Assembly (NCBI GenBank): GCA_965214085.1
Contig: OZ243937.1
Coordinates: 2,542,001 to 2,606,000 of the forward strand
Direction: 5' to 3'
Source: UBA6055 sp965214085
GTDB lineage: Bacteria > Chloroflexota > Anaerolineae > Aggregatilineales > Phototrophicaceae
Length of the DNA: 64,000 bases
The position numbers and the translations under genes were made by a program. This document shows, in pieces, positions 61,015 through 64,000 of the stretch. The notes under the pieces were generated by a model. That model searched no databases, had not been told where the DNA came from, and saw only the letters and a program-made list of their open reading frames with translations. How positions within the stretch are numbered: the stretch's first letter is position 1; every line of letters begins with the position of its first letter.

Positions 61015-62352
61015 ATGACAAAACCCAATGTCGTCTTCTTGCTGACCGACCAGTGGCGTTTGCAGGCCCTGGGTTACGCCGGCAATGCGCAAGTGCGGAC
61101 GCCCAATATCGACCGGCTGGCCCGCGAAAGCGCGAACTTCCGCAACGCGACCTCCGGCTATTCGGTCTGCTGCCCCTGGCGCGCCAGCTTCCTGACCGGG
61201 CAGTACCCGCTGACGCACGGCGTGATCGTCAATGATGTGCCTATCAGCAGCGAGCCAGTCGGCTTGGGCGCTGCCTTCAAAGAAGCCGGTTACGACACCG
61301 CCTTCATCGGCAAGTGGCATGTGGATGGGCACGGGCGCAGCCAATACATCCCGCCGGAGCGGCGCCTGGGCTTTGATACATTTCAGGCGCTGGAATGCAC
61401 GCACGATTACAATCAGTCGGCCTACTACGATGGCGACGACCCGACCAAACGCGTTTGGGATGGCTATGATGTCTTCGCGCAGACGGCGGCGGCGCAGCGC
61501 TACCTGGAAACGCGCGCGGCGGACCAGCCCTTTCTGCTAGTCCTGTCCTGGGGACCGCCGCACAATCCCTACGAGACCGCGCCGCAGGAATATCGCGATA
61601 GGTATGACCCACGAGACATTGAGTTGCGCCCAAATGTGCCGGGGGAAATTGCCCAGGACGCGCGCGAGTGGCTGGCGGGTTATTACGCGCACTGCAGCGC
61701 TATCGACAAGAGCGTCGGTGATATGCTGGCGACGCTGGACGAGCTTGACATCGCCGACAACACCGTGCTCGTTTTCGCCTCGGACCACGGCGACATGCTG
61801 GGATCGCAGGGAATGACCCGCAAACAGAAACCCTATGACGAGTCGATACGAGTGCCTTTCCTGCTGCGATACCCGGTCGATTGCGGCCGTCAAGCGCGCG
61901 AGGTCTCGCCCTTCTTGAACGCGCACGATATCATGCCTACATTGCTCGGCCTTTGTGGCTTGCCGATTCCGCTTACGGTCGAGGGGCGGGATTTTTCGCC
62001 GGCGCTGCGGGGCGAAGCGGTCGCGAGCGAAGCCGCTTTGCTGGCCTGCTTCCATCCCTTCGGCGAGTGGTCGCGTCCGGTCGGCGGCCGGGAGTATCGC
62101 GGCATTCGGACGGCGCGCTATACCTATTGCCGAACGCTGGACGGTCCCTGGCTGCTCTATGACAACGATGCCGATCCCTGGCAGTTGGACAATCTAGCGA
62201 ATCGGCCGGAATCCGCCGCGCTGCAAGCCAACTTGGACGCGCTGCTGCAACGTGAGCTGGACGCGCTGGGCGACGAGTTCCTGGACGGCATGAGCTATAT
62301 CAACAAGTGGGGCTATCCGCTGGACGACACGGGCACCGTGCCCTTCCGCTGA
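61015..62352 (+). CDS. Type I (formylglycine) sulfatase
   Basis: 445 residues from ATG 61015 (GGAA close ahead); ATG 61000 is an alternative. Catalytic motif CxPxR: Cys52 in VCCPWRASFLTG, the residue converted to formylglycine. Metal residues are present in LLTDQWR and ASDHGDM; the Lys-His of FIGKWHVDGHG is typical. No signal peptide, so it probably acts on an imported sulfated sugar or other sulfate ester. A formylglycine-generating enzyme would be needed and is not in the window. Confidence 0.93.
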   Translation: MTKPNVVFLLTDQWRLQALGYAGNAQVRTPNIDRLARESANFRNATSGYSVCCPWRASFLTGQYPLTHGVIVNDVPISSEPVGLGAAFKEAGYDTAFIGKWHVDGHGRSQYIPPERRLGFDTFQALECTHDYNQSAYYDGDDPTKRVWDGYDVFAQTAAAQRYLETRAADQPFLLVLSWGPPHNPYETAPQEYRDRYDPRDIELRPNVPGEIAQDAREWLAGYYAHCSAIDKSVGDMLATLDELDIADNTVLVFASDHGDMLGSQGMTRKQKPYDESIRVPFLLRYPVDCGRQAREVSPFLNAHDIMPTLLGLCGLPIPLTVEGRDFSPALRGEAVASEAALLACFHPFGEWSRPVGGREYRGIRTARYTYCRTLDGPWLLYDNDADPWQLDNLANRPESAALQANLDALLQRELDALGDEFLDGMSYINKWGYPLDDTGTVPFR

Positions 62353-62367
62353 TAGCCCGCCACTGCC

Positions 62368-63186
62368 TCAGCCGGAATAGCGAACGTATGCCTTGCTGCG
62401 ATGATAGATCAGCGGCGACTGCGCGTCATCATCAAGCGCTTCGCCGACTACATAGCGCGCCACTTGTTCATCCGACAAGATATTCTTCTGCCCGTTGAAC
62501 ACGCTGCCATCGGGCATATAAGCGCAGGTCATCGCCCGCCGATAATAGGGTGTCATATTGGCGCCGGCGCCGTGCGCGCATAAACCATTGTGGAAGGAAC
62601 AGGAACCGGCCTTCATTTCTATCGCGACCGCTTCCCTTTTGCCCCATTCGGGATAGGTCTCGAAAAGATCGCCGATGTTCTGGCCGATGCCGACATTGTC
62701 CCAAGTGGCTGTTTTGTGGGCGCCAGGGATGAAGTAGAGGCAGCCGTTGTTGCTCGTCACATCGTCCAGCGCCACCCACAAGCTGATGGCAGCGCGCGAG
62801 TAGAATGACCAATAGGGGTTGTCGAGGTGCCAGCCGGTGGGGTTGCCCCAGGGCGGCTTGATCAGCGCTTGATCGTGCCAGATGCGGATGCCATCAACTT
62901 GCGCCAGGTCGGCCGCCATCTTGCCCAGCCGATCGTCGATCATCAGACGGCGCATGCCGTCGTGATCGTTCCAAAGGTTGATGCGCTGGGTGAAAACGCG
63001 CGAATTGTAGTTGTCCTCTTCTAGCCAACTGCCATCGGCCAACTTATGCTTGCCGCGGCTGCCCACCGCCTCGCCGACATATTGCCGCCAGATGCCGAGT
63101 TCGCCCGCATTCAAAAAGTCATGAATGACCACAAAGCCATTGTCTTGATAGAATCTAATCTGTTCGTCTGTCACTGTATGCTTCAC
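62368..63186 (-). CDS. Phytanoyl-CoA dioxygenase-family (PhyH) oxygenase
   Basis: 272 residues from GTG 63186, with AGGAG six bases ahead. Fe(II)/2-oxoglutarate-dependent jelly-roll fold: the HxD of TGWHLDNPYW is His120 and Asp122; the distal ligand is His199 or His205 in SFHNGLCAHGAGANMT, with Arg216 for 2-oxoglutarate. PhyH relatives hydroxylate very different small molecules in bacteria; the substrate is unknown. Follows the GMC gene by 24 bases, so both may act on the same compound. Confidence 0.9.
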   Translation of the reverse strand: MKHTVTDEQIRFYQDNGFVVIHDFLNAGELGIWRQYVGEAVGSRGKHKLADGSWLEEDNYNSRVFTQRINLWNDHDGMRRLMIDDRLGKMAADLAQVDGIRIWHDQALIKPPWGNPTGWHLDNPYWSFYSRAAISLWVALDDVTSNNGCLYFIPGAHKTATWDNVGIGQNIGDLFETYPEWGKREAVAIEMKAGSCSFHNGLCAHGAGANMTPYYRRAMTCAYMPDGSVFNGQKNILSDEQVARYVVGEALDDDAQSPLIYHRSKAYVRYSG

Positions 63187-63210
63187 GTCTTGCTCCTTTT
63201 GCGGCTTAGC

Positions 63211-64000
63211 CTACCAATTCTGCACGATGTTCTCAGCCGTGCGCCAAGCCAGCGCCATAATCGTCTCCACCGGATTAAAGCCGCCATTGGTGACATGGGG
63301 CGAGCCATCGGCGATGAAGAGGTTGTCTTGGCTGTGTACGCGACAATACGAATCGACCACCGAGCTCGCCGGATCGTCGCCCATGCGGCAGGTACCAGCT
63401 TGATGCTGCCCGCCGGAGAGATAACGCGGCGGCGGCTGCCCCCAGACTTTAACGGCGCCGGAAGCCCAGAGCCACTCTTTAGCGCGCTCGTGCATAAATG
63501 TCGACGTGCGCACCGTCTCCGGATGGGCCGCTCCCGAGAGATGCGCCACCGGAATGCCGTATTGATCTTTTACGTCCGGATTGATATTGACGCGCGCCTC
63601 TGGACTAGGAATCTCTTGCACCGGACCGATGACATCGCTGATGCGGCGGAAGTTCTCGCGCATATAGCGTTTGGCCTCGATGCCCCAGCGCGGCGCGTCC
63701 GGCGGATAATGCCGCTTCCAGAGCGTCACCGGTGTGACAATGTCTTCATCGCCCAGGAAGCCGCCGCCGATGATGCCGTCGTTGTCATGATTGAATTGGC
63801 TGGTGGCGATCGAACAGCCCGGACCGACGCCATCCCACATGACTTGCGGGAATAAGCCCACCGCGCCCGAATAATAGTGCCCCTGTAAATGCCGCCCGAC
63901 GTGATCGCCGGCATTGCCGATGCCGGTCGGTTCCTGGCTGGTCGCCGAGTTCAGTAAGAGCCGCGCCGTCTCCACCGCGCCGCAGCTGAGCACCACGACA
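63211..64000 (-). CDS. GMC-type FAD oxidoreductase, 5' part beyond window
   Basis: The C-terminal ~263 residues of a leftward gene that starts beyond the right edge. GMC-type features: VVLSCGAVETARLLLNSATS near the edge, SGGQHQAGTCRMGDDPASSV, and the C-terminal FAD/active-site block LFIADGSPHVTNGGFNPVET ending at IVQNW. It oxidises alcohols or sugars with an FAD cofactor. The PhyH gene is the next gene of the same strand. Confidence 0.9.
   Translation of the reverse strand, partial: VVVLSCGAVETARLLLNSATSQEPTGIGNAGDHVGRHLQGHYYSGAVGLFPQVMWDGVGPGCSIATSQFNHDNDGIIGGGFLGDEDIVTPVTLWKRHYPPDAPRWGIEAKRYMRENFRRISDVIGPVQEIPSPEARVNINPDVKDQYGIPVAHLSGAAHPETVRTSTFMHERAKEWLWASGAVKVWGQPPPRYLSGGQHQAGTCRMGDDPASSVVDSYCRVHSQDNLFIADGSPHVTNGGFNPVETIMALAWRTAENIVQNW

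Overview
The window reads as a moderately GC-rich, densely packed bacterial chromosome segment. It is probably from a Chloroflexota-type (Anaerolineae/Caldilineae-like) heterotroph. That guess rests on the mix seen here: Ser/Thr kinases fused to TolB-like propellers, FHA and SH3-like envelope proteins, many ABC uptake systems, GH127 enzymes, a sulfatase, PhyH and GMC oxidoreductases, and inter-operon gaps full of short interspersed repeats. The lineage is inferred and not proven. No rRNA, tRNA, CRISPR array or phage module was seen.

Layout. 1-6.3 kb: a GldA/GldFG-type ABC exporter cluster (its membrane gene runs off the left edge), a PfkB sugar kinase, and a divergent FHA-transmembrane protein. 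6.7-8.9 kb: a chelatase-type AAA+ gene followed by a VWA-domain frame. They meet at an A9 run with a downstream hairpin, which looks like a -1 frameshift site. 8.9-14.6 kb: a possible 29-residue membrane peptide, an Ntn-type acyltransferase, alanine dehydrogenase, a flippase-like membrane protein and an aldo/keto reductase. 14.6-21.1 kb: uppS, frr, a Ser/Thr kinase-TolB gene split by an insertion sequence, and cdsA. 21.7-28.2 kb: a SRPBCC protein, a DUF4013 protein and a tightly coupled leftward operon (GNAT, FAD amine oxidase, N-carbamoylputrescine-amidase-like nitrilase, PhzF-like, aldo/keto reductase). 28.9-33.2 kb: a divergent potBCDA-type polyamine transporter. Uptake and catabolism of amines may therefore be linked across a repeat-filled divergent promoter region.

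33.4-41.7 kb: a reductive-dehalogenase-like Fe-S protein without Tat signal, a small overlapping ORF, a VanZ-like protein, a TolB/SH3 secreted protein, a second GNAT, pdxS (without pdxT), a D-threonine-aldolase-like PLP enzyme and a renal-dipeptidase-like M19 peptidase. 41.7-42.8 kb: an IS5-type element inserted inside a MITE-like repeat. 42.8-49.3 kb: a leftward ribose-type ABC importer with two permeases, plus an aminotransferase and a flavin/PNPOx-type protein. 49.8-57.7 kb: an MBL-fold hydrolase, then a sugar ABC importer (binding protein plus two permeases, no ATPase) continuing into two GH127/DUF1680 glycosidases. 57.7-64 kb: a proline-racemase-family enzyme with Ser in place of the first catalytic Cys, RraA-like, RmlD-like, sulfatase and PhyH genes, and a GMC oxidoreductase cut by the right edge.

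The most striking non-coding feature is the repeat landscape. At least ten copies of a 190-290 bp element lie in the gaps between operons. Most carry inverted ends CAGGGCAATCGCATCAA and subterminal CACAGAG/CTCTGTG tracts. A separate palindrome GGGCGAGCC-NN-GGCTCGCCC, a roughly 128 bp element present as an inverted pair, and a 290 bp MITE whose ends match the resident kinase-splitting IS are also present. Together they show repeated waves of non-autonomous transposition.
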